From positions 51,736,046-51,800,045 of the forward strand of contig NC_088302.1 of NCBI RefSeq assembly GCF_032854445.1: a DNA stretch of 64,000 nt, written 5' to 3'. Numbering within the stretch: position 1 is the first letter of the stretch; the number at the start of each line of letters is the position of its first letter. The notes under the pieces were generated by a model. That model was not told the origin of the DNA, did no database searches, and saw only the letters and a program-made list of their open reading frames with translations. This DNA is from Liolophura sinensis (lineage: Eukaryota; Mollusca; Polyplacophora; Chitonida; Chitonidae). Shown here piece after piece: positions 10,256 to 21,163 of the stretch. The translations under genes and the position numbers were made by a program.

Positions 10256-13200
10256 AGTTCATATATTAATCAAAAGACACACAAACAAAAATTTTCATCT
10301 TTGGAATGTCTTGACTTGATATGGAAGCTGGGAACCCAGCATTGCAAAACAAGCCCATGTAGTCATTCTTACAAATGAGAGAGGCTTTATACAATTGTCA
10401 GTCAGGGATAAAAGTTCCCTGAACCTGGCTTTTGTTTTTATCTCGTCTGAATCAGGCATGATTTATATCTGTAGAGATATTTGCCGGAGGTTTTACTTCA
10501 AAACGACTTCTACGGCACTTTAATCATATACACACAGGTGGAAGAGAGCATCCATGGCCTAAACCCATCACCAACCGTTTGTCCCCGGGACCAGTTTGTT
10601 AACGAGACAGTCTCCATACAAGCCATGGAAGAGATCAGATTCCGTCTGGAAGCCAGCCACAATTTCTCACAAATTCCCGTCTCCAGAGAGACTGGGTACC
10701 ATAAAAAGACACTGCAGATTTTTTGCCAGAGACGAATTATCGTCATGGTGATGCCACGTGATCTGACACGCTGCCAACATTCGAGTCCTGAGTTAGCTGG
10801 TGATCAAAAGCAGTCCCACGTTGCGTGTACAAAAGTGAATGGACAAAAAGCAATTAAGGTAACATAGTGCTCTAGCAAATGAACAAATGAAAACATGAAA
10901 CCTTTCGCAGTCCTACGGATTCGGGTAAAATAAGGCGAGAAAAGGTCAACGCTAACGATTTATTGGTTGACATAGTTTGCTCTTTCAGGTAAACAAGCGC
11001 ACTTCATAAAGAGCGAAAAAATGGTGTTCATTTACACAACTTGATGCTACTTCATATAACTGCTTTACCGTTTCCGGACACTGGTTGTCCTTAAATTATT
11101 ACATGTGACGTTATCTCCAAAAAAATAGACAAGTTTGCGCATTTGTGGTTGGAAATGGTAGAATACCTTGTTTATATGGGTGTTTTCATGCTTAGATAAA
11201 AACTCCTGTCTGAGAGACATATCTTGTTTATCAATACAATTTTCCTTCAAAATGTCCCAACGGACATGTAAGTTTATTCTGGCGTAGTTAGAAAAGACTG
11301 TGTTAAATGAAACCAACACTGGATTTTGTGTGCACAATTGAGTATTTGTCACATTGTCGTCGCTGATCTAGTTTTAGTCTCTATGCGGTCGTCTGTGATA
11401 TTGTCATAGAGTCAAAGTCGGTACTCATGTTCTTATAAGTACGATATTCATTACCTGTACATCTGGCATATTTTGTAAATTAATATAACTTTCTGATGAG
11501 TCTAGCAAGCGTCGCGTCAGGTAAGTTAATAAAAAAGAAGCTGAAAATTCTAACGCCTAAGTACAATGCCTAAGTATAACGTTAGTCTCATGTCGCCACC
11601 ACGATGAATCCGTAAATTTCCACATAAACATCTTCGAAAATTTAAAGCAAAAGTGTTTTCAGAAATACTAGACCGCATGCTTAGTTTTGTATTTACCACA
11701 AGATACTTCGGCAAAAGCTTTACCACTTTCGTTTCCATTTTATTGGCAATGGGTGCGCTTGAAACATTTACAAGTGATGTGCAGGCTTAAACCGAGTTCC
11801 CAGTGACAGCGCGTAAATATAAGCATAAATGTAAAGCAATGTCACCTAAGCACTATTTTAGAAAAAAAGGAGACCTATGTCCCAATCCGTTGCTGAATGT
11901 TAATGCGATCCAGAGTCAATTTTGTGCCAGAGATATCGCAGAGCAACTCAACGCTAGTTTTTAAATTTCACAAGGGTACATCAAGAGTTTTTTTTTTTGG
12001 GGGGGGGGGACAGATGCTTTTAGCAGACCCTTTGTTCTTGCCCCCGTGTGACCTTTTCACGAATAGTTTACCACAGCACTATTGGTTGAAGTAGTCAAAA
12101 ATTTGGAGTGTCCTCGTTCTTTCAGGGTTAAACCAACAGATGTTGGTCCTAGCGGGGAAACCAAACGCACACCGATGTCAAAAACGCGGCATCTCGTAAT
12201 CTAAAAAGCAGTCTTTCCGCTTATTTGCTCTCGGCATATAAATGGGGTTTTATTTGCTCGAAAGTGTGGGCCATTATTTCACCTTTACCAAATGGCGATG
12301 GTACTCCAACATAATCAAATAAAAGCGAGTGAGGAGGAATAATTCCACACTTTTGAGTAATATTTTACTGCTGCAGATTTAAGCACTTGTCCAGCTTAGT
12401 CGTTATTACGGCTGGGGTCACTGATGGATTTCCCCAGTGATGATTTTCTCGTGATCAGAATGTTTGGCCGGCGGGAATTTCCCTTTCTCTTCTGTATATT
12501 AAGCTCAATTAAATTTTGTGTGCTAAATTTCCTCTCCGGAAGCAGACGGCACTTAGCACAATCAGGTCGCTGGAGACTGAGGACATTTTTCCTCTATAAG
12601 AGTTATAAAACACAGAGTGCTCTACTTCATGCCACGGCTGACTGAAGGTTGGGTATGAACCAGGTCACCTCGATATTTACATGATTAAAAAACGTAAGAA
12701 AACGCACAACGTTCTTGTGATCTACTTGATCTATGAGCAAAATTGTCAAAATTTAGCGCTTGCATTGACCAGCAAAGTTTCGGCAAAGTCAACATAACCC
12801 TTGACAAACCATTTTGGCGACGGCTGTTGAAACATACATGTAATTATAAAAGCCTCACAGGGACATTCTTAGGGTACAACCACTGTCGGAATGCGGTGCT
12901 TAAGCCTCACTGGTTTGTGGCAAGAAAGGGTGTGTTGACATGCACATTATCTCATTGCTCCAAACAGCACAGTATCGAACCACATGATCAATGGTCTCCT
13001 ACATTAGGAAGCGGAAACAAGCAGGGTCTATAAGTTTATCGTTGTCGTGAAGTGCAGTCGAGCTTCAGGGGTGGTTCTCAGACACTTCGCCATCAACATG
13101 GCTGAGTATGATGAAGGGAAGATGATCGTCATTCACCCATACACATGGGCCATAAGGGGCAGTGCCCTGAGGGGCAAGTAGGAATACGTCTGATAAGCCT

Positions 13201-14060
13201 TACAAATAGACAGTGTTTATATTTGCAGGCAAGCAATCCTTCTCACAAACATGCTGGTACTTATCGTGCAGAGCATACCAACATAGTCTAAGTCTTATTT
13301 ATCTAGCTGGTCAGGCGCTCTATACACTCCTAATCAAAAACAAACCAGTAATAACGTGGTCAGACGTGGAGTGAAAAAAGAAATACTCTGCGCTAGGTAG
13401 GTACCAAGCTTCCTAATTGCTGGGCCTGTTCTGCATTCGAGCCTGTGACCTCACTGTTTAATGGCCGAACGGCGGAAGGTTTAGGCAAATGAGGGCAACA
13501 ACACACATGTATCACCTAAGCTAGTGCACTTTTAACGGAGTACGACATGTAGTGACCTCAAGTGACCTACAAGTCTATTTATATATACATATTTCTTTAG
13601 TTATAACAGATGTAGAACATGCGAAATGGCATGCGATTCTTAGCATTTGTCTTATATCGCACCAGTGTTCACACATAGCACGTTGAACACTTGAAGTGGC
13701 AACGTACTGTAAACAATCTCACGCGCCTTAGGCGAATAGACAGTCAGTTAAGGTGTCTGTGTTTGTGGTAGCCATGTGCTAGTGGTTTGGAGTTGTCTCG
13801 GGAGGAGCTCTTTCGTTACATATAATGACGTTAATTATTTAACACTTGTATAATAATGTTTGGATGGATTACGGGAAACAAAAACAAAAATAACTTCTAA
13901 GACAAATAATGAAAATAACTTCGAAAGGTTATATGCGTGGCTTAGGGCTTTTCCATTTACACAATTGTCAATGCGTCAATCGATGCCAAGAGATTACATG
14001 ACCAAGAGTTTAAACAAATGGCTGGAGATGCGCTCCAAGCTCCTATAATTACTTCAGCGA
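10256..14060. other. No gene recognised; contains a T11G11 tract
   Basis: A 128-residue ORF (10481-10867) and several shorter ones have no recognisable family or codon pattern. T11 (11988-11998) is followed directly by G11 (11999-12009). No SINE or element A copy was seen. Confidence 0.5.
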
Positions 14061-14275
14061 AATCAATATACAAGACTACAGCGCAGAGAGCCAAGACAGA
14101 GCAGCGACGACTGCCATTACTGATAAATGGTCACAAGTGACCGGTGAGTCCGGCCTCTTGGCGATTGACCTAAGTTAGGGTTTTATTCTAACTATTCTTG
14201 AAAATGCTTCACATCCTCGCTGGTACCATGATGTTAATTGTGATTTTTATTAGATGTCACTTGTATAGAATAACT
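14061..14275 (+). repeat. Element A copy
   Basis: It runs from 'CAAGACTACAGCGCAGAGAG' through 'GGTCACAAGTGACCGGTGAG' and 'AGTTAGGGTTTTATTCTAAC' to 'TATTAGATGTCACTTGTATA', so it is close to full length. Confidence 0.8.
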
Positions 14276-14337
14276 CAGAATGATGTGATGCCATCAGACT
14301 TAATAAACAATCACATGAAAACAATGTAAATGAACCA

Positions 14338-14660
14338 GTCCTCCGGGATGCTTAGTCCACCAGCAGAATCCTGGTGCATGCAGGGGATGCTTAGTCCAAT
14401 AGCAGAATCCTGGTGCATGCAGGGGATGCTTAGTCCACCAGCAGAATCCTGGTGCATGCAGGGGATGCTTAGTCCACCAGCAGAATCCTGGTGCATGCAG
14501 GAATGCCATATAAAAGACTACAGCATGGGGAGTAAAACCAGACGACATTGTGACAGTTGGCAATAATCACACGCTGTTGGGTGAAATACATGAAAAATTA
14601 CCACTAATAGACGCGTGGTTTCCATTTCCTTATTTTCACCATAGCCCACAGAGTGTTTAC
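14338..14660 (+). repeat. Element A copy with an internal 39-bp array
   Basis: The 39-bp array (14346-14501) is followed by the element A start 'GCCATATAAAAGACTACAGC' and 'TGTGACAGTTGGCAATAATC', then decays after about 14600. It lies about 60 bp after another copy in the same orientation. Confidence 0.75.
14346..14501 (+). repeat. Four exact-length 39-bp tandem repeats with hairpin
   Basis: Units begin at 14346, 14385, 14424 and 14463. Each holds CACCAG...CTGGTG able to pair (one unit carries CAATAG instead) and the palindrome TGCATGCA. Because 39 is a multiple of 3, both strands stay open and give a false 13-residue peptide repeat. Confidence 0.95.
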
Positions 14661-14815
14661 TAATGGGTGGTCAGTTGTTCATATTATTGTTTGGGGAAAA
14701 AAGTGTAAAAATACATTACGGGTATTGCATTCAGGCTGCATGTCGTGTAACGAATGTTTTGTTTGGGGCATTTTGAAGCTTGGACAACTGAACAGCAGTT
14801 AGTTATTTCTACCAT

Positions 14816-15058
14816 TCATGTCATAACTAAGCAACCAGAGTAAGTTTTTGTCAGTCTCAAAGGATCCTTAAAGAACAAGCTGAGGTAGACTCCACCATCC
14901 AATGCAAATCCAAGATGACCAATAACCTGCTGTTCGGCTACCCGGACGAGGTCAGATAAATTCCCTTCGAGGGGCATATTTAATGAAGAAGTGCACAATG
15001 ACATTAGCCAATTCCCAAACGGAAGTGCATGAAAGGTCCTCTGACAGTTCGTTTTCAC
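14816..15058 (-). CDS. Hypothetical ORF of 80 residues
   Basis: An open frame on the minus strand encodes 'SLNMPLEGNLSDLVRVAEQQ' and 'VIGHLGFALDGGVYLSLFFK'. Its composition is more protein-like (balanced, with an amphipathic Leu/Val pattern) than that of the surrounding AT-rich DNA. No family is recognised, no splice sites are evident, and it may be a repeat-derived fragment or chance. Confidence 0.2.
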   Translation of the reverse strand: MKTNCQRTFHALPFGNWLMSLCTSSLNMPLEGNLSDLVRVAEQQVIGHLGFALDGGVYLSLFFKDPLRLTKTYSGCLVMT

Positions 15059-15512
15059 AGCTGATGTCAGTTAAGTAATTCCTTACCAGAACATTGCCTG
15101 AAAATGACAGCTACGTTAAAGAACAACAAATGCTTGAAATAAAGAACAGAAGGGCTTGACAAGACACTCCAGCCAAATGGTTCGTTCCATAAAAGATGTC
15201 ATATCAAAATAAATATCAGGGGCATATGACGGCGGATGGAGTGGAACAAGCGGGGGGTGGAATCCAAGATATGAATTATTGATTTGGTTAATTTTCATTT
15301 AAGCACATAGACCGAACAACATCTTCGAGTTTCACCTAATATACCATACACATAAAAAACAGTCCGCCAAGAGAGTTAAATTAAGGAAGTGCAAACAGAG
15401 TAATAATTGACATTATAAAGATTGCAGGTCAGCAATTCCAATATCATCTGAGCCAGATTTTGATTCTGCCTGATGTTTGTCGTACCATTTAACAACCACT
15501 CAGCTGACAAAT
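15059..15512. other. No gene recognised
   Basis: Non-coding sequence; only a short minus-strand chance ORF. Confidence 0.55.
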
Positions 15513-15820
15513 GAATGAGTGAGTGAGTGCTTGGGGTTTAACGTCGTACTCAACAATTTTTTTCCTTGTTGCAGGGCGGATTTCCACCGCTCTTTTATTT
15601 AGTGCTGCTTCACTGAGACGACTTACCGAAGGCAAGTAAGCCGTCCTGCCCGAGCCATTATACTGATACGTGTCGTTGCACTATCCCCTTCATGCTGAAC
15701 GCCAAGCGAGGAAGTTACAACTTCCTCTTTTAAAGTCGTAGGTGTGACCCGATCAAGGATTGATCCTGGATCTACCGGTCCAGAAGCGGACGCTCTACCA
15801 ACTGTGCCATCCGGGCCGGT
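15513..15820 (-). mobile_element. SINE-2, complete
   Basis: Read on the minus strand it starts with a tRNA-like head: 'TGGCACAGTTGGTAGAG' fits the A box and 'GGATCAATCC' the B box. The body is about 200 bp, and the 3' end is 'GTACGACGTTAAACCCCAAG' plus an (ACTC)n tail (plus strand 15513-15530). This is the reference copy for SINE-2 here. No convincing target duplication beyond ATGAAT was found. Confidence 0.87.
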
Positions 15821-15822
15821 AG

Positions 15823-16333
15823 CATGAATTGAAGAAATACATTTGGCCGTATTTTGGCCTATATAAAGGTGAATGGTTCTGATAGTCACCACATATACTC
15901 ACACTCAAAAGAAACTTTACAGGATAATAATTTCATGTCCTGGAGAAAATATGAGACGGTCAACAGCATAAATTGCAATTAACATCACCTTTTTTACCTA
16001 ATTCTGCTTAAGCCATAATGTTAAGGGGCGTCTATGTGCCTATTTCACGAATCTTAATTAATTATTTACCCCCGTTGAAAAAATTATTTCTATGAACGTT
16101 GCAGTGGCAATCGTAACTGAAACATTACGAATTTTATCTCACTAAGACACGTTTTTAGGCCACATTGACGATTGTTGAAATGTTGTTAGAATGATTTTGT
16201 CAAAAAATTAATCATTTTAAATTATTCCAAGATGTCATTTCAAGTGGATTAACAACGAAAATAACTGAATCAATGTTTTTGCACGTACAATTTTCACGTT
16301 GTTTGACTTTCCCTGTGGTTTTGACTAATTGTG
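15823..16333. other. No gene recognised
   Basis: AT-rich non-coding sequence. Confidence 0.6.
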
Positions 16334-16458
16334 TTTGTGGATGTATGTGCGGGTGTATTGATGTATTTGTGGATGTATGTGCGGGTGTATTGATGTATTT
16401 GTGGATGTATGTGTGGGTGTATTGATGTATTTGGGGATGAATGTGTGGGTGTTTTTGT
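16334..16458 (+). repeat. 32-bp GT-rich tandem array, about 4 units
   Basis: 'TTTGTGGATGTATGTGCGGG' followed by TGTATTGATGTA recurs every 32 bp, with few changes in the first three units. Confidence 0.92.
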
Positions 16459-17021
16459 GTTGCTTTTCACTTCATTTATTAGTCCCAAACCGGTACTCAG
16501 GGGAACTGTGTTTGCACCCCATCTGCCCGTGTGTCAGTTCATCAGCCCATCACAAAAGCTTTCCACAAATTTCTTGAAAATGGTTCTTGGCATGGCTTTG
16601 ACCATGACAATTTATAAATCGAGTTTGAGTTTCAGACTCCTATGTCCAGTTTTGGGCAACATTATGTACGTTTTCGTCCTGTCCCTCCTCCGTTCAAATT
16701 GGATACACTTACGATTTTTTTTCAAACGGTCTGTCATATTGGAATGGAACTTGGTACATTGCTCTACCGTGCAAAATGCACAGTTCATGTTTGAGTTATC
16801 GACCCTTACGTCCAATTTGGACAAGATTAGAACTGTTCATGTCCAAATAGTTTACCGGACTATTTTTGGAAAAAAGGTTCATTGCACCGAGTTCAATCTT
16901 TGTATAAGGCTTCATCATACCAAGTCATCTTTTAGTTTCGGGCCCTACATGCAACTTGAACACAATTGGCCGATTCTACAGCTTTGCTGACATTTTGTTT
17001 TTAAAATGGTTCATCGCATTG
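16459..17021. other. Non-coding, possibly old repeat; long ORF judged spurious
   Basis: A 193-residue plus ORF (16409-16990) starts inside the 32-bp array and has no recognisable domain. Phrases such as 'AATGGTTC' and 'CCAATTTGGACA' recur loosely, suggesting an older degenerate repeat. Confidence 0.45.
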
Positions 17022-17864
17022 TTCTCTTTGGTTGTATAAGCCACGACTGATTGGCGGTTGGGAAGGTTTGAGCTTTGGTTTTATAAATCACCACTGATTG
17101 GCCGTTGGGATGGTTTGAGCTTTGGTTGTATAAGCCACCGATGATTTGCGGTGGGAATGTTTGAGCTTTGGTTGTATAAGCCACCACTGATTGGCGGTTG
17201 GGAAGGTTTGAGCTTTGGTTGTATAAGTCACCACTGATTGGCGTTTTGGAAGGTTTGAGCTTTGGTTGTATAAGCCACCAATGATGGCGGTTGGGAAGGT
17301 TTGAGCTTTGGTTGTATAAGCCACCACTGATTGGCCGTTGGGAAGGTTTGAGCTTTGGTTGTATAAGCCACCACTGATTGGCGGTTGGGAAGGTTTGAGC
17401 TTTGGTTGTATAAGTCACCACTGATTGGCGGTTTGGAAGGTTTGAGCTTTGGTTGTATAAGCCACCACTGATCAGCGGATGGGAAGGTTTGAGCTTTGGT
17501 TGTATAAGTCACCACTGATTGGCGGTTTGGAAGGTTTGAGCTTTGGTTGTATAAGCCACCAATGATGGCGGTTGGGAAGGTTTGAGCTTTGGTTGTATAA
17601 GCCACCGATGATTGGCGGTTTGGAAGGTTTGAGCTTTGGTTGTATAAGCCACCAGAGATTAGCGGATGGGAAGGTTTGAGCTTTGGTTGTATAAGCCACC
17701 AATGATGGCGGTTTGGAAGGTTTGAGCTTTGGTTGTATAAGCCACCAGTGATTAGAAGTTGGGAAGGTCTGAGCCTTGGTTGTATAAGCTACCAGTGATT
17801 AGAAGTTGGGAAGGTTTGAGCTTTGGTTGTATAAGCCACCAGTGATTATCCGATGGGAAGGTTT
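17022..17864 (+). repeat. 47-bp minisatellite, about 18 units
   Basis: The core 'GAGCTTTGGTTGTATAAGCC' recurs every 46-47 bp. The ACCACTGATTGGCGGTTGGG part varies and in several units lacks one base. Overlapping minus-strand ORFs of 76-136 residues arise only because the core lacks stops in several frames. Confidence 0.95.
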
Positions 17865-18270
17865 AAGTAACAGGAAGAATTCAAAAAGATCAAAAAAAGC
17901 ACTGAATGTATCATGGCTTTGTCCATGAGACTTAACGTGCCACGCCAGAATTTATAGGTCCTTTTTGAAATAAGCATTTCAGTAATCGTTGCAAATGTAA
18001 CCGCTATGGAAATATTATTCCAATATCATGCCGTGAACACCAGACATAACACATTTATTTCAATGAGAGTTACAACATACCTATTATTTAAGCATTTACG
18101 GTTTTATACAAAATGTCAGAGTTTGCAATTTTTTAGGGAGGCAGGGGAATCTGCAATACTTCATGCAAAGTTATGCCTCTATGAAAGTGTTAAGTTTCAG
18201 TATAGACATGACTAAACACTGGGAACCATTTTTTTATAAATGATAGTATGATGATGAAAGAGAAAACTAC
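17865..18270. other. No gene recognised
   Basis: AT-rich sequence with one short chance ORF. Confidence 0.6.
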
Positions 18271-18385
18271 ATTTATTTTATTTATCTAATTTATCGGTGT
18301 TCCACGCCGTACTAAAAAATATTTCACATATACGAGGGCAGACGTGTTAGGGTTGGGGGGAACCGGGCAAAGCCCGAGGAGGGGT
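18271..18385 (-). mobile_element. SINE-1, degraded 3' part
   Basis: An ATTT-rich tail, 'GGTGTTCCACGCCGTACT', 'AATATTTCACATATACGA' and 'ACCGGGCAAAGCCCG' identify it despite divergence. Confidence 0.75.
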
Positions 18386-19978
18386 GGGTGGGCATGTAGG
18401 ACATTTAGTTTTTAGTAACAATACGATAAAAATGTCTTGTTATTCATATCTTATAGAAGATTTAACTTTAAGCTGTGAAATTCGAGTACGATGTTTTCTT
18501 TTAAAAACAACGATGTTAACAATGTGCTCTACACAGGTCTTGAGCCCTGAACTCCGAGGACATCAGAGTAGAGAAAGTCCACCTCTTTTCATGTTTTTCT
18601 ATGATATGTTTTCCTATTATACATCGGGTCACCGTGCCCACAGTCATAGCGTATAAATTATACAATGCCCTGATCGATCCTCAATTTACATACATCCTAA
18701 AATTATTCTAAGCCCGATCAATAGATAATCCCACAATCCAGTGATAGGTATATTTGTACGATGTTACAACTGAATGCACTGTCATGGACAATTCCCAGTG
18801 TCCCCCTGTGTCAGCCTGTCGACTTAATATGATTTCTAGCCAACAATGTAACAAATCGCAACTCTTACAGGCCTACTGAATTTCCAGATCGAGACATTTT
18901 AAACGACCATGGTTGTAAAAAAAAAAATAGTAATTGTTGTTTTGTCTGCTCTAGACCAGGTGGAAAGGTAGCAGATTAATTTTTTAGGCTTTGTAAATGC
19001 TTCTGTCTAATTGGAATAAAGGAACAAGCGTTATGAAGCTACATCTATTATCACACATTGCACAGTTGCAAACACGATCGTTATTGTAAACGGAGTAAAT
19101 AATTTCTTCATTTACGTTACATGACAACATATATACTTTTCAATGTAAAAAACAGAACATAATGTCGATCCATGTACTTCAACGGTTTGTTTTTACCAGA
19201 CTAGCCTTGTTATGAGAACAATTTAGTAAATGAAATTAGGGGTTACTGTTGAAATAAGGGGTCATTCCTGAAATACTGTGGAATAAAATAAACGGATGTC
19301 CTTTTTCTTAAGGTGCATATATGCTGAAGGCAGAAAGGCAGTGTATAAGATTAAAGTCAGACAGAAACATGCACACAGGCAAAAGACTTCAGAAGTGTTT
19401 ACATTACATTGCACCCAAGTTGTACACAAAACACACATAATGAGGTAAGAAATACATGCATGAAATGCATGTTAGCATACATGCAAACTGGGTACCAAAC
19501 ATGCTTAAACGAATCACCACAATCACAGATGTTTTGCCCGAGTCAGTGATTTGACTGCATTGGATTGATACGACCTTTCTGACAGGACAAAGTAACTTTG
19601 TGCATGTTGATAAATTGCATGTAACTGGTATCTTCTAAATACCAAACGCTCTATATAAGCTTTTTAAGGAAAAGTTTAATTATAAAATAATTTTGTCCTT
19701 GATACAAAAGAACACTTTGCCAGAACTAAAGTTTACAGGAAGCTTTGAAGCTTGAGATACAAGTTTCTCCTTAAGGATGGCTAAACAGTGAGGTCTATTC
19801 GTGAACAGCATATTCAGATGTCCTTCAGACATGTTCTAAAAAAGGCGATAAAACAAGTTTAGCTTAACTGGACTCGGGCACACAGCTGGTAGTGTAATGA
19901 CACGAAGAACACTATAATATGTGTTTTACAAACAAAGCAAATGTTGTCAATCCTCATGCAATTTCAGTTAAATTAAAC
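18386..19978. other. 3' flank of the GPCR gene; no other gene recognised
   Basis: A weak polyadenylation-like TTTAAT (ATTAAA on the minus strand) is at 19675-19680. Otherwise AT-rich, without repeats that I could match. Confidence 0.5.
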
Positions 19979-21163
19979 CTAATTATTTAGCAATGTTGTG
20001 CGAATTGTGGAAAGATCAGCATTCGGTGAGAAGTAAGATCTGTACGCTTTTTTTTCATTGGTAACTTCAAGAGTAACGTATGTTCTGTCCCTCTGGTGTT
20101 GTACTGACCTTTCTGAGCGATGACGGACGAGATTCTTCAGGGCCTGGCGGAATTGCTTGGCTCTGAGACAGTACAGGTAAAAGTTGGCCGCGTAGTTGAT
20201 GTACTGGATGAGGCAGCAGATGGCTCGCGCCAGATCCAGCTGAGCGCTAACTTTGTCCGACTTGTTCTCCTGATAGAAGCTGTCTGTGATAAGGTAGACG
20301 CTCATAGGCAAAGTGGTGACCAGAAAAACAAAACTCACAACTAACAACATTTTGGTGGTGGAGCTGACATGGATGGGCGATTCGTTGGGGAATTTCAGAC
20401 CAGCGCTCATGTCCTTGTGGCGCTTCTTCAGTTTGAGCAGCGAGCGGATGATGAAACAGTTGCAGATAAGCATGGCGAGAAATGGAATAATAGACATGAC
20501 GGTGAAGTCGATCCATACGAATATATACTCATCAAAGAAGAGGTAGGCCTCTGTCAATGAACCACACTCACCGTCATTGTTGATGCCGTTGGTCCAGAAG
20601 AAGTGGGCATTTATACCGACTAGGCACACAAAAACAATTAGCAGGGTGGTGCGAGCTCTCCCTATCGTACACCATTCCCGCGATTTCAGCGGAAAATACA
20701 CTCCAACAAACCTCTCCACAGAAACACACACTAAAATCCAGGAAGAGAAATCCATAGAAAGATACAGGACAAACAAATGTATCTTACATCCCCAGTGAGA
20801 GATATCCCGAATATCCATATCTGACACGGATCGAATCCAATAGCGTAGCAGGCCTGTGTACATGACAAACAAATCTGTGATAGCCAAAACACTGATGTAA
20901 AACAGGGTTGTAGATTGGCGTGGCCTTTTACAGCCTAGAACCAAGATTACCAGCACGTTACCTACGAGTCCTAACAAAAGCAAGATGGGTGAAATAATCT
21001 GAAACAGCCTCCGAGCTACGAGGGACTCGACATACTCGGTGTCACTGCTCAAACTCTGATTGTCATGGATAGTAAGCTCGGTGGAGTAACTGAACATCAG
21101 TAACTGGGCATCCACCGTGGAACCGTTGTAAGTCGGTACAGTCTGAGTAGCCAACATTTCCAT
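19979..21163 (-). CDS. Class A (rhodopsin-family) G-protein-coupled receptor, orphan, probably a peptide receptor
   Basis: This is an intact single-exon ORF encoding 394 residues, a normal length for a class A GPCR at the plasma membrane. An in-frame TAA lies a few codons upstream, and the first ATG is at 21163; a second ATG follows two codons later. Seven hydrophobic segments lie at about residues 54-78, 86-110, 126-150, 171-190, 212-240, 270-293 and 311-333. Class A landmarks are GN at 68-69, D97 in TM2, C126 before TM3 with C200 in extracellular loop 2 (likely disulfide), P227 in TM5 and P286 in TM6. DRY is replaced by ERF (150-152) and NPxxY by NFYLY (327-331), followed by Cys332. The extracellular N-terminus carries two N-glycosylation sequons (N13, N35). 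The 'NYAANFYLYCL' segment resembles lophotrochozoan receptors often labelled FMRFamide- or TRH-receptor-like. That family placement is inference and the ligand is unknown. An ATTAAA on the coding strand about 300 bp past the stop is a weak polyadenylation candidate. Confidence 0.87.
   Translation of the reverse strand: MEMLATQTVPTYNGSTVDAQLLMFSYSTELTIHDNQSLSSDTEYVESLVARRLFQIISPILLLLGLVGNVLVILVLGCKRPRQSTTLFYISVLAITDLFVMYTGLLRYWIRSVSDMDIRDISHWGCKIHLFVLYLSMDFSSWILVCVSVERFVGVYFPLKSREWCTIGRARTTLLIVFVCLVGINAHFFWTNGINNDGECGSLTEAYLFFDEYIFVWIDFTVMSIIPFLAMLICNCFIIRSLLKLKKRHKDMSAGLKFPNESPIHVSSTTKMLLVVSFVFLVTTLPMSVYLITDSFYQENKSDKVSAQLDLARAICCLIQYINYAANFYLYCLRAKQFRQALKNLVRHRSERSVQHQRDRTYVTLEVTNEKKAYRSYFSPNADLSTIRTTLLNN

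Noticed and set aside
10481-10867. 128-residue ORF with an opposed 78-residue ORF
   Set aside because: Open on both strands, no family match, no support for either strand.
14300-14566. 13-residue repeat protein on either strand (HAPGFCWWTKHPL-type)
   Set aside because: It is produced by the 39-bp tandem repeat, which is open on both strands; the single-unit relative at 51 kb is non-coding.
16409-16990. 193-residue plus-strand ORF
   Set aside because: It starts in the GT-rich 32-bp array, its composition is unlike a folded protein, and no motif is recognisable.
17011-17702. Overlapping minus-strand ORFs (76-136 residues) with YTTKAQTF-type repeats
   Set aside because: They lie wholly inside the 47-bp minisatellite, rotate frame between units and have no start or splice context.
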